DNA of 64,000 bases from NCBI GenBank assembly GCA_964500435.1, contig CAZCNL010000004.1:1-64000 (forward strand). The letters run 5' to 3'. Every line of letters begins with the position of its first letter. Position 1 is the stretch's first letter. Positions 1 to 7,114 of the stretch are shown here, in pieces. Source of the DNA: GWF2-33-9 sp964500435. Lineage in GTDB: Bacteria > Bacteroidota > Ignavibacteria > Kapaibacteriales > UBA2268. The notes below the pieces were generated by a model. It ran no database searches. It was given only the letters and a program-made list of their open reading frames with translations, and had not been told where the DNA came from. The position numbers and the translations under genes were made by a program.

Positions 1-83
1 TGCTGTCCACCTGCGAACAACACCAACACAAATACTGCAAGTGTAAACAACTTGCCAAAATCATAATGATAATAATTTTTCAT
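1..83 (-). CDS. 5' end of a secreted protein (partial, runs off the window)
   Basis: Only the first 27 codons are present. They begin at an ATG at 83 preceded on the minus strand by AAAAAAGGCG, a usable ribosome binding site. The peptide starts with a short polar stretch containing Lys and Tyr, followed by a hydrophobic run rich in Leu, Val and Phe and then Gly-Gly, which reads as a signal peptide. Nothing of the mature protein is visible, so no function can be assigned. A TAATTTTG box lies 17 bases upstream of the start codon. Confidence 0.6.
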   Translation of the reverse strand, partial: MKNYYHYDFGKLFTLAVFVLVLFAGGQ

Positions 84-394
84 AGATCGCCTTTTTTCTC
101 AAAATTATTAAAATTTTCGAGGAATTGACACTTTAATAAATATATAAACAAATAAAACTCAATTTTGTATGATTTTGGAATAAACTTTTCAAAAACTACT
201 AAAGACTATCTTTATAAATAATTGTAAATCAAAAGTGTACAATTATGAAATATTTTTCGTATGTTTTGATTTATGAATTTAATATATAATTTAAAAAAGA
301 TGATCTTAAAATGCAGGTAAGTTTTTAACTACTAATACATATTATACATAAAAAAAGAGACATATTTTGATATGTCTCTTTAACTTATTTCTGT
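84..394. other. AT-rich intergenic stretch
   Basis: There is no open frame with coding character here. On the minus strand a TAATTTTG element at 100-107 matches the TAnnTTTG -7 box of Bacteroidota promoters and would serve the truncated gene at 1-83, but the expected -33 TTTG is not well conserved (TGTC at 127-130). The right end holds the terminator of the gene at 395-805. Nothing else is recognisable. Confidence 0.5.
350..381 (-). terminator. Rho-independent terminator
   Basis: An 11-bp perfect stem (354-364 with 371-381) and a six-base loop are followed on the minus strand by a run of T. It lies just after the stop codon of the minus-strand gene at 395-805. Confidence 0.8.
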
Positions 395-805
395 TTAATC
401 GTCGAAATCGAAAGGGTCTTTTGGTGGACGTTTGCGTTTGTCGGGGTTTTGGCGTTCATCCATTCTTTTCATAATTGCTTTTCGTAATTCTTCTTGGAAC
501 CTTCGTTCAAAAAGTAAATATTTTGCAAATTTTTCTTTTGGAAGTAATTGCTTAACCGCCATTATTTCGTTGTCTATTGCTTCATCCATTTCTTTTTTCT
601 TTTTTAAATATTCGTCAGTAAGCTTGTCGATATTCTTGAAGTCATCATCTTTTATTGATTTACCAATATTACGGATTACTTCTTCGAGTTGTTGGTGTTT
701 TTCTTGAACTGCTTTTTCTAATTTGTTATAATTCGTGATAAATTCATTTGTTTCATTTCTGAAACTCACTAATTTATTAATAAATAGTTTTTGGCCTTTA
801 GGCAT
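395..805 (-). CDS. Spy/CpxP-like helical protein without signal peptide
   Basis: 136 residues, almost entirely charged and predicted helical, ending in a basic, proline-rich tail with an acidic DPFDFDD terminus. The segment LLPKEKFAKYLLFERRF near residues 87-103 resembles the Lx(P/E)EQ-x-KYLxFExxF signature of the small Spy/CpxP-type proteins common in Bacteroidota, whose usual form carries an N-terminal signal peptide or anchor. None is present here, and an in-frame TAG lies four codons upstream of the ATG, so the short start appears real. The gene follows the outer-membrane protein gene by about 110 bases and ends in a clear terminator. Family assignment is tentative; a cytoplasmic coiled-coil protein of other function is possible. 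Confidence 0.55.
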   Translation of the reverse strand: MPKGQKLFINKLVSFRNETNEFITNYNKLEKAVQEKHQQLEEVIRNIGKSIKDDDFKNIDKLTDEYLKKKKEMDEAIDNEIMAVKQLLPKEKFAKYLLFERRFQEELRKAIMKRMDERQNPDKRKRPPKDPFDFDD

Positions 806-917
806 TTTTTTTCTCTAAATTAATAATAATAATTCATTAATTAAAAAAAATTTCAACTTTTGCCCAAGGCCAAACTAATGGAAATGATTATATTGGAATA
901 TTGTAATTAGGATTAAA

Positions 918-1637
918 TCACAAATGAATTCCAAAAAGCAAACGAGCAGAAAATTTAGGTTGATTTGCTTCAACATAACCGTAATGGAATAATGCTCCCA
1001 AAGCAACCCATAAATGATCTTCACCATGGGCAATCGTAGGTCCAAAGTAATTGCCTTCTTTACTACCTTTCGCCTCAATTCCCAAATTCATTAATGGATT
1101 GATTTGATATGAAATCCCTAAGCTATATTCTGGTAATAATTCCCACTCTTTGTCGTATTCCGCCTCTAAATAAGGATTCAGAGCAATAGTAAAATTACCG
1201 ATATCTTTCGCTAATATTAATTTTGGTTCAATTTTATGTTTTGCGAAATTCGGTTTCCCTATATATTCAATATAAATTAAAGGATCTAAAAAGTAATCAT
1301 TTTTTTCACCAATTTTAAATCTCCACCTTAATTTAAATCCATCATATCGAATATTTTCGTTTGGTAATTGCTTAAATGTTTGGTAAATTGCAAAGTCAAA
1401 AAACTTATTCATTCCGAATTCGAATTCGTAATTAAGCTCCGTAGAAGATGTATTTTCAAAATCGTCTGTGTTTGATGCAGATACTGTATTATAGCTTTCA
1501 AATTCAGCTTGACCAGCATTCATAATCTGATATTCATAGGTCCATACAAACCTTCTATGGTCTGCATACAAGGAATTTGAACTGAACAAACCAGCCAAAA
1601 GATTACATATTGCAAAAAAGTAAATTTTATTTAACAT
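918..1637 (-). CDS. Outer-membrane beta-barrel protein of unknown function
   Basis: 239 residues from the ATG at 1637, which I prefer over an upstream start because AAAGAGG sits eight bases before it. A signal peptide (hydrophobic residues about 5-20) is followed by alternating polar/aromatic strands typical of a transmembrane barrel, ending in LLFGIHL. The early mature segment RRFVWTYEYQ and the overall plan (strands describing WT-Y-E, then a tyrosine-rich barrel) recall uncharacterised proteobacterial and Bacteroidota proteins found near cytochrome or metal-related genes. It is transcribed divergently from the Fe-S/NrfD/cytochrome operon, so a role in the same respiratory process is possible but unproven. 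Confidence 0.6.
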   Translation of the reverse strand: MLNKIYFFAICNLLAGLFSSNSLYADHRRFVWTYEYQIMNAGQAEFESYNTVSASNTDDFENTSSTELNYEFEFGMNKFFDFAIYQTFKQLPNENIRYDGFKLRWRFKIGEKNDYFLDPLIYIEYIGKPNFAKHKIEPKLILAKDIGNFTIALNPYLEAEYDKEWELLPEYSLGISYQINPLMNLGIEAKGSKEGNYFGPTIAHGEDHLWVALGALFHYGYVEANQPKFSARLLFGIHL

Positions 1638-1972
1638 TTTAAACCTCTTTTTTAAGAAAAAAAACAAAATTACAAAAATATTTTATTTTAATCTAATTTG
1701 TGAATTATTATTAATTTTAATAATTATTTTTTCTTAATTATAATTTCTGATAAATTTATATCTTTTTTATTGCTATTTTAAATATATTTGCTGATGATAA
1801 TTATTAATCTTTAGTATTACAGTTTATTTATATACATAAAATATCTTATATATAACAATTATATAAAAATAAACAAGTTTTCTTATACTAAAAAATTAAT
1901 TATTTATCATATATATTTTCATTATATTCTTTTTTTTTAAATTTGAATTAAAGAAATTAAAGGGATTGAAAA
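1638..1972. other. AT-rich divergent intergenic region
   Basis: About 335 bases of very AT-rich DNA separate the minus-strand outer-membrane protein gene from the plus-strand redox operon. On the plus strand a TAAATTTG element at 1938-1945, preceded by a run of eight T, fits the Bacteroidota -7 box, with only a weak -33 match. AAAGGGA at 1959-1965 is the ribosome binding site of the next gene. No gene is visible. Confidence 0.45.
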
Positions 1973-2890
1973 ATGTCCGAAAATTCTAGAAGAGATTTTT
2001 TAAAGCAAATTAGCATAACAACAGCGGCAACCGTTGGTCTTTCTTCAATAAATGCCAATGCAAAGGAATTTAACACGAAAGATGCAATGGGCGTCCTTGT
2101 TGATGTTGGTGTCTGTGTTGGTTGCAGAAATTGTGAAAGGGCATGCCAAGAGGCTCATAATTTACCAACACAAGACCCAGAATCTTATCATAATCGAGAA
2201 GTGTTCAAAGAATTCCGACGTCCCGATACTCATTCATTGACTGTCGTTAATCAATTTGATAATCCTAAAAATAAATTAATTCCTTATGATGTTAAATATC
2301 AATGTATGCATTGTAATGAACCTGCTTGTGTTTCTGCTTGCATTGTTGGTGCATTCACAAAACATAAAAACGGAGCAGTTACTTGGGATACTGATAAATG
2401 TATCGGTTGTCGATATTGTATGGTTGCTTGTCCATTTCAAATTCCAACATTTGAATATGATAAAGCTCTCCAACCACGAATTATGAAATGTGATTTTTGC
2501 TTCGAACGCACCAAAAAAGGTCTATTGCCCGCTTGTGTCGCTAATTGTCCTGTTGAAGCTATTACTTATGGACCTCGTGACGAAATTTTACAGTTAGCAA
2601 AAAAAAGAATTAAACGTAATCCAGAAAAATACATCCAAAAGGTTTTTGGTGAAGATGAAGTTGGCGGTACTTCTTGGCTTTATATTGCACCAGTTGACTT
2701 CGAAAAACTTATGTTCCCTAAATTAGGCGACCAACCTGCTCCTGGTGTTACTGAAGCAATTCAACACGGTATTTTTTCATATTTCATTCCCCCACTTGCT
2801 TTATTTGGATGGCTTGGTGGTGTAATGTGGCTTTCAAAACGCAAAAAAGAATTATTAACAGAAGAAAATAATGAGGAGGAAAATAAATGA
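1973..2890 (+). CDS. HybA-like periplasmic ferredoxin subunit with four [4Fe-4S] sites
   Basis: 305 residues. A twin-arginine signal (RRDFLKQ at residues 6-12) directs export after folding. Sixteen cysteines form four canonical clusters: CVGCRNCERAC at 48-58, a CMHCNEPACVSAC block, CIGCRYCMVACP, and CDFC...CVANCP. This is the DmsB/PsrC/HybA family. A hydrophobic segment near the C terminus followed by KRKK is the membrane anchor typical of HybA rather than of NrfC. The gene overlaps the HybB/NrfD-like gene by four bases (ATGA), so the two are translationally coupled. The expected job is passing electrons between the membrane quinone subunit and the multiheme cytochrome. No molybdopterin or hydrogenase catalytic subunit is encoded beside it. 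The family is clear; the electron donor and acceptor are not. Confidence 0.88.
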   Translation: MSENSRRDFLKQISITTAATVGLSSINANAKEFNTKDAMGVLVDVGVCVGCRNCERACQEAHNLPTQDPESYHNREVFKEFRRPDTHSLTVVNQFDNPKNKLIPYDVKYQCMHCNEPACVSACIVGAFTKHKNGAVTWDTDKCIGCRYCMVACPFQIPTFEYDKALQPRIMKCDFCFERTKKGLLPACVANCPVEAITYGPRDEILQLAKKRIKRNPEKYIQKVFGEDEVGGTSWLYIAPVDFEKLMFPKLGDQPAPGVTEAIQHGIFSYFIPPLALFGWLGGVMWLSKRKKELLTEENNEEENK

Positions 2891-4113
2891 GTGAAAATGT
2901 AATACCACAACCAGTTAAATATAGATTTTTTAGCCCGGGGATGATCATTGTAACAATCCTTGCATTAAATGGTCTGTTTTTTCTCGCACAAAGATTCTTC
3001 TTTGGAATGGGCGCAGTTACAAATTTAAATAATTTTTATCCATGGGGTTTATGGATTGGCGTTGACGTTGCAGCAGGTGTAGCTCTCGCTGCTGGTGGAT
3101 TTGTTACAGCAGCTATGGGTCACATTTTCCACTTACCAAATATGAAACCGGTTATTCGTCCAGCTTTACTTACAGCAATGCTCGGTTACACTTTCGTAGG
3201 TATTGGCGTAATGGTCGATATCGGACGTTGGTATTATATTTGGCACCCAATGATTTATTGGAATGGGACTTCACCTTTGTTTGAAGTTGGTATTTGTGTT
3301 ATGACCTACCTTACAGTACTTTATATAGAATTTATGCCAATAGTAACAGAGAGATTCCGAGGAAAAGTCAATTTGCCAGGCGTATTAAAAGTTTTCAACG
3401 GATTAATTGAATGGCTTTTAAAACTCTTTGATAACACATTAGGAAAAGCAATGTTCTTATTCATTATTGCTGGTGTTGTTCTTTCAACCCTTCACCAGTC
3501 CTCATTGGGAACATTAATGGTCATCGCAGGATATAAATTGCATCCACTATGGAATACACCAATTATGCCACTTTTATTCTTTATATCGGCTGTCTGTGTG
3601 GGTATTCCAATGGTTATTTTTGAATCATTAATTGCAGCTCGTTCATTTAATTTAAAACCTGAAATGGACGTTTTAAAGAAAATTGCAACATATGTACCAC
3701 TTCTTCTTGGTATATATTTAGCTTTTAAATTGGGTGATATGGCTATAAGAAAATCATTTGTTTACTTATTTGAATTCAATGCTTACTCTATTGCTTGGCT
3801 CATTGAAATGCTCTTTGGCGTAATAATACCATTAATTATGCTAAACTTTAAAAAAGTTATAAATTCACCATTATGGCTTTTTGTAGCTGCTACTTTAGTT
3901 GTTGCCGGTGTTCTTATTAATAGAATTAATACTTTCATAGTTGCATACAAACCACCTTATGCAAAAGTACCATATTTCCCTTCATTCGGTGAAATTTCTG
4001 TAACAATTGGTTTTATTTGCTTAATGGTAATTTTATACCGAATTATAGTTATGATTTTCCCTGTAATAAGTTTACCCGCCACCAATAATAATAATTTAGG
4101 AGGCAAAAAATGA
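2887..4113 (+). CDS. HybB/NrfD-like quinone-reactive integral membrane protein
   Basis: 408 residues, almost wholly hydrophobic, with about ten membrane segments. This is the length and character of HybB rather than of the eight-helix NrfD/PsrC type. The N-terminal NNFYPWGLWIGVDVAAGVAL region matches the conserved NPWGLWI...AGxxLA pattern of the family, where the quinone pocket lies. Both ends overlap neighbours by four bases (ATGA junctions), so the three genes form a tight unit. Family members exchange electrons between menaquinone and periplasmic Fe-S partners. I infer the same here, with the 13-heme protein as the far partner. A GAGGAGG ribosome binding site precedes the start. Confidence 0.88.
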   Translation: MSENVIPQPVKYRFFSPGMIIVTILALNGLFFLAQRFFFGMGAVTNLNNFYPWGLWIGVDVAAGVALAAGGFVTAAMGHIFHLPNMKPVIRPALLTAMLGYTFVGIGVMVDIGRWYYIWHPMIYWNGTSPLFEVGICVMTYLTVLYIEFMPIVTERFRGKVNLPGVLKVFNGLIEWLLKLFDNTLGKAMFLFIIAGVVLSTLHQSSLGTLMVIAGYKLHPLWNTPIMPLLFFISAVCVGIPMVIFESLIAARSFNLKPEMDVLKKIATYVPLLLGIYLAFKLGDMAIRKSFVYLFEFNAYSIAWLIEMLFGVIIPLIMLNFKKVINSPLWLFVAATLVVAGVLINRINTFIVAYKPPYAKVPYFPSFGEISVTIGFICLMVILYRIIVMIFPVISLPATNNNNLGGKK

Positions 4114-5354
4114 AAAAGAGAATTGTTTTAAGTTTAATTTTAAGCTTTTGTTTATTATTTATTTTTGTATACGCAAAAGTTGATACAAAAAAAGAAAATT
4201 CAAAAAAACAACAAGAAACAACTCAAGTTAAAATTGAGAATAATAAAATAATAGAACCTGAAATACCCAAAGATAAAAAATATAGTCACTCGATGATGCC
4301 CGTCGATTGCAAGACATGTCATAATTGCGAAGTTCCAACAAAAAATAATCCATGCTTGAAAGCATGCCCACGCAAAGAATTAATCACAATTTATCATTCA
4401 CCTTCTGAAGGTCCAGATATCGTCGCATTGGATGAAGTTAAGGGCAATTATGGTGCCGTGGCTTTTTCTCACAAGGTTCACGCACAAATGAGTGAAATGT
4501 CCGGTGGTTGTGAAACTTGCCATCATTATAATACAACCGGACCAGTTTTGAAGTGCAAAACTTGCCACTCAACAGAAAGAAAAAGAGAAGATATTAACAC
4601 ACCAGATTTAGAAGCTGCTTTTCATCGTCAATGTTTAAATTGCCATCGACAATGGTCTCATTCTACTGATTGTCAATCATGCCATGTTTTAAAAGGTCAA
4701 GATATAGCTGTCGTAAAAGCTGAAAAAATGAAAAAATTTGCAACATATAATCACCCACCTCTTACTGAACCTAAAAAGGTTGTTTTTAAAACTAATCATC
4801 AAAGTGGTGATTATGTTACCTTTATGCATACAGAACATACTTATGTTTTTGGCATAGCTTGCAAAACATGTCATAGTAATGATAATTGCTTGAATTGCCA
4901 TGATGTTACTTTAAAACCAATCAACGGAAACACACCAGTTGCTAAAACACATAAAAGCTTTCAAGAACACCACGACCCTTGTTCTAAATGTCACTATGAA
5001 CAAATTTCAAACAATTGTCAATTCTGTCACCAAAATCAACCATCACAAGCATTCAATCATTTTAAAAGAACTGGTTTTGATTTAAATCCTAACCATTCAA
5101 ATTTAGCTTGCACAAAATGCCATAAATCCGGTAATTTTAATGGTTTAAATAAAAATTGTACAAGTTGCCATAACAATTTCAAAGCTGGATTCAATCACAA
5201 ACTCACAGGAATAGAATTGAACGACACTCATAAAGATTTAGAATGTACAGATTGCCATAAGAACAATAGATTCGATAAAGCACCAGATTGCAGTGATTGC
5301 CACGAAGGTTTTGCATACCCAAAACAAATACCTGGAAAAAAAATAAGGAGATAA
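4110..5354 (+). CDS. Membrane-anchored 13-heme c-type cytochrome
   Basis: 414 residues with a hydrophobic N-terminal segment (about 6-23) that reads as a signal anchor, followed by a Lys/Glu-rich linker. I count thirteen CXXCH motifs (CKTCH, CETCH, CKTCH, CLNCH, CQSCH, CKTCH, CLNCH, CSKCH, CQFCH, CTKCH, CTSCH, CTDCH, CSDCH), plus additional SHK/FxH histidines that could be distal ligands, as in cytochrome c3/c7-like folds. The first heme site is immediately followed by extra cysteines (CEVPTKNNPCLKACPR). The C-terminal half contains repeated CxxCH...NHxxTG units suggesting internal duplication. The gene has a strong AGGAGG site and ends at a terminator. Fe-S/HybB/cytochrome triads without a catalytic subunit occur among the menaquinol:cytochrome oxidoreductases proposed in Geobacter; equivalence is inference. 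Confidence 0.88.
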   Translation: MKKRIVLSLILSFCLLFIFVYAKVDTKKENSKKQQETTQVKIENNKIIEPEIPKDKKYSHSMMPVDCKTCHNCEVPTKNNPCLKACPRKELITIYHSPSEGPDIVALDEVKGNYGAVAFSHKVHAQMSEMSGGCETCHHYNTTGPVLKCKTCHSTERKREDINTPDLEAAFHRQCLNCHRQWSHSTDCQSCHVLKGQDIAVVKAEKMKKFATYNHPPLTEPKKVVFKTNHQSGDYVTFMHTEHTYVFGIACKTCHSNDNCLNCHDVTLKPINGNTPVAKTHKSFQEHHDPCSKCHYEQISNNCQFCHQNQPSQAFNHFKRTGFDLNPNHSNLACTKCHKSGNFNGLNKNCTSCHNNFKAGFNHKLTGIELNDTHKDLECTDCHKNNRFDKAPDCSDCHEGFAYPKQIPGKKIRR

Positions 5355-5393
5355 TTAGGTAAAAAAGCATTAAATAATGTAATTCTGAACTTC

Positions 5394-5426
5394 AAAGAGG
5401 CAAAATTTTAAATTTTGCCTCTTTTT
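5394..5426 (+). terminator. Rho-independent terminator of the cytochrome operon
   Basis: A near-perfect palindrome (AAAGAGGCAAAATTT paired with its complement across 5394-5424) followed by T residues, 40 bases after the cytochrome stop codon. Confidence 0.85.
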
Positions 5427-5439
5427 ATTGAAGATTAGT

Positions 5440-5641
5440 TTAATATTTAATAAATTTAAATATTTTATTTTCTTTGTTTAATTTTAACAAATATGAACCC
5501 TTTGGTAAAGAACTAACATCTATAAAATGCACAGCGCTTCCCGATAAAATTTTATTACCCTCGAAGTTATAAATTTCAAAGGAAATTATATTAGCATCAG
5601 AAAAATTATCGATATTTAAATAAGTTGAAAAAATTTTTCAT
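5440..5641 (-). pseudogene. Remnant of a T9SS sorting-domain protein
   Basis: The minus strand encodes about 60 residues with the shape of a type A T9SS C-terminal sorting domain: TYLNIDNF, then a FEIYNFEGNKIL strand, VDVSSLPKGSYLLKL-like (here IDVSSLPKGSYLLKL) and a basic end KFIKY followed by a stop at 5440-5442. No passenger domain is present upstream; this frame meets tandem stops (TAA TGA) near 5641. An ATG preceded by GGGAGG at 5641 lies in another frame and would join the sorting domain only with a frameshift in the A5T6 run. I read this as the decayed 3' end of a cell-surface protein gene. Confidence 0.65.
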
Positions 5642-6031
5642 TACAAACCTCCCAAATTAATTATTTAATTCTAATCACATTTTTGAAATTTAACCTTATG
5701 AGCAATTAATATTTTTCGATTATTTATCATTTATTTAAAATTTATTTATAAGTATTGCAAACTTATTTTTTTTAATCTTGGACTAAATTATAAATAAATT
5801 ATGAATAATTCAATATTTTTTGAAAAATTAATTAGTAATTTTTAAAAAAAAAATAACAGTAAGTTATTGATAAATATAATGATAAATATAATTTTTCAAT
5901 AAAATAATATTTTTAAATTAATATTCACTAATAAATTATTTTTGCTAAACAAAATATTATTTTTGATATTTCTTGTTTTTATTTATTTTTTTTGTAAGTT
6001 TGTAAAATTTTATTTAATTAAAGGAAATTTT
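5642..6031. other. AT-rich intergenic stretch
   Basis: Nearly 400 bases of extremely AT-rich sequence without a coding frame. A TTG-initiated extension of the next gene back to 5942 is possible but unconvincing, since the added residues are only a Phe/Ile-rich run before a normal signal peptide. The AAAGGAAA ribosome binding site of the following gene is at 6020-6026. No repeats or RNA genes were recognised. Confidence 0.45.
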
Positions 6032-6433
6032 ATGAATAAATTTTTTCTAATTCTTTCTATTTTTGTGCTTTTTGCAATCACTGAAATAAAAGCACAAGTG
6101 TCTTTCAGTTGCACTTATAGAGAATATTGCGACTGGAATGAAAAAACTCAAAAATTTGAAACGAAATGCGATGGCTACGAAGAATCTTCATTATTTGTGA
6201 TGAATAAGAACGAAACAATGTTTACTCATACTACTCCAGAAATGAAATCTACTTATTACGTTGATAGAAAGGAATATGATGAGCAAAATGACGTTTATAC
6301 TTATGATGTTACAAGTGATGTCGGTAATAAGTATTTCTATATTTTTGATGTCAAAAATAAAGAAATTCGAGCAGTTTTCGAGCAAGATGGGAAAACTATT
6401 TTGCTGAGATTTTATGTAAAAGCAATATTTTAA
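6032..6433 (+). CDS. Small secreted protein of unknown function
   Basis: 133 residues starting at the ATG at 6032, chosen because AAAGG lies just upstream and a regular signal peptide (MNKFFLILS... ending IKAQ) follows directly. The mature part of about 110 residues contains CTYREYCDWNEK and a third Cys a little later, then alternating beta-strand-like segments. It does not match a family I recognise. It stands alone between a pseudogene remnant and a terminator, so context gives no help. Periplasmic or cell-surface location is the only supported inference. Confidence 0.6.
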   Translation: MNKFFLILSIFVLFAITEIKAQVSFSCTYREYCDWNEKTQKFETKCDGYEESSLFVMNKNETMFTHTTPEMKSTYYVDRKEYDEQNDVYTYDVTSDVGNKYFYIFDVKNKEIRAVFEQDGKTILLRFYVKAIF

Positions 6434-6451
6434 CAATACTTTGAAAACAAT

Positions 6452-6489
6452 AAAGGCTACTTTTATTTGATTAAAGTAGCCTTTTTTTT
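6452..6489 (+). terminator. Rho-independent terminator
   Basis: A 12-bp perfect stem (AAAGGCTACTTT with its complement) and a nine-base loop are followed by eight T on the plus strand. It serves the small secreted protein gene. Confidence 0.85.
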
Positions 6490-6513
6490 GTTCATATAAT
6501 TTTGTTCATATAA

Positions 6514-7113
6514 TTATTTTTTATCCATTAATTCTTTTCCTCGAGCAAGTGCATTCAAATTCATTTCAACAATTTTATCGCCTTTTCGTGAAAATAATGT
6601 TCTAATAGCATTTTCGAGCATTTCGAACTTGATTCCTAAAAATGGAGAAGCAGCACCAAGTAACACCATATTTGCTGCTTTAACTGAACCAATTTTTCTT
6701 GCTTCTGCATCTGCGTCAAATAAAAAGCTATTTGTGTATTGTTTAATTTGATTATGAACTAACTCAAGATTGGGATAATTATCAATATTTTCGTATGGGA
6801 CACTATTTGTTATTATCCACCCACTTGGGCTCAAATAATTAACATACCGTAAAGCTTCTAATGGTTCAACAGAAATGATTATATCGGCTTCTCCCATAGG
6901 AATTAAATCTGAATATATTGGATAATTAGCAATTCTAAAATTGGATTGAACTTCACCGCCTCTTTGACTCATTCCGTGTACTTCGCTTTGTTTAAAAAAT
7001 AATTTTGCTTCTAAAGTTGCATACCCTATTACAGATGCTATAGAAACAATTCCTTGTCCGCCAACACCTGCAATAATAATATCTCTTTTAAAAACTGAAT
7101 CTTCATTTGTCAT
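6514..7113 (-). CDS. iorB: Indolepyruvate:ferredoxin oxidoreductase, beta (gamma-domain) subunit
   Basis: 199 residues. The N terminus has the GVGGQGI dinucleotide-like loop and the EVHGMSQRGGEV segment diagnostic of the IorB/KorC/PorC family. Together with IorA it oxidatively decarboxylates arylpyruvates made from aromatic amino acids, giving aryl-acetyl-CoA and reduced ferredoxin (or runs in reverse). It starts one base after the iorA stop, so the two are co-translated. It is the last gene of the operon beginning with nusA. The length is normal for the family. No Fe-S motif is present in this subunit, as expected. Confidence 0.9.
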   Translation of the reverse strand: MTNEDSVFKRDIIIAGVGGQGIVSIASVIGYATLEAKLFFKQSEVHGMSQRGGEVQSNFRIANYPIYSDLIPMGEADIIISVEPLEALRYVNYLSPSGWIITNSVPYENIDNYPNLELVHNQIKQYTNSFLFDADAEARKIGSVKAANMVLLGAASPFLGIKFEMLENAIRTLFSRKGDKIVEMNLNALARGKELMDKK

Positions 7114-7114
7114 T

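Noticed and set aside
5942..6031. Longer TTG-initiated form of the small secreted protein
   Set aside because: The extension is a low-complexity Phe/Ile/Lys run, while the ATG at 6032 has a ribosome site and begins a normal signal peptide.
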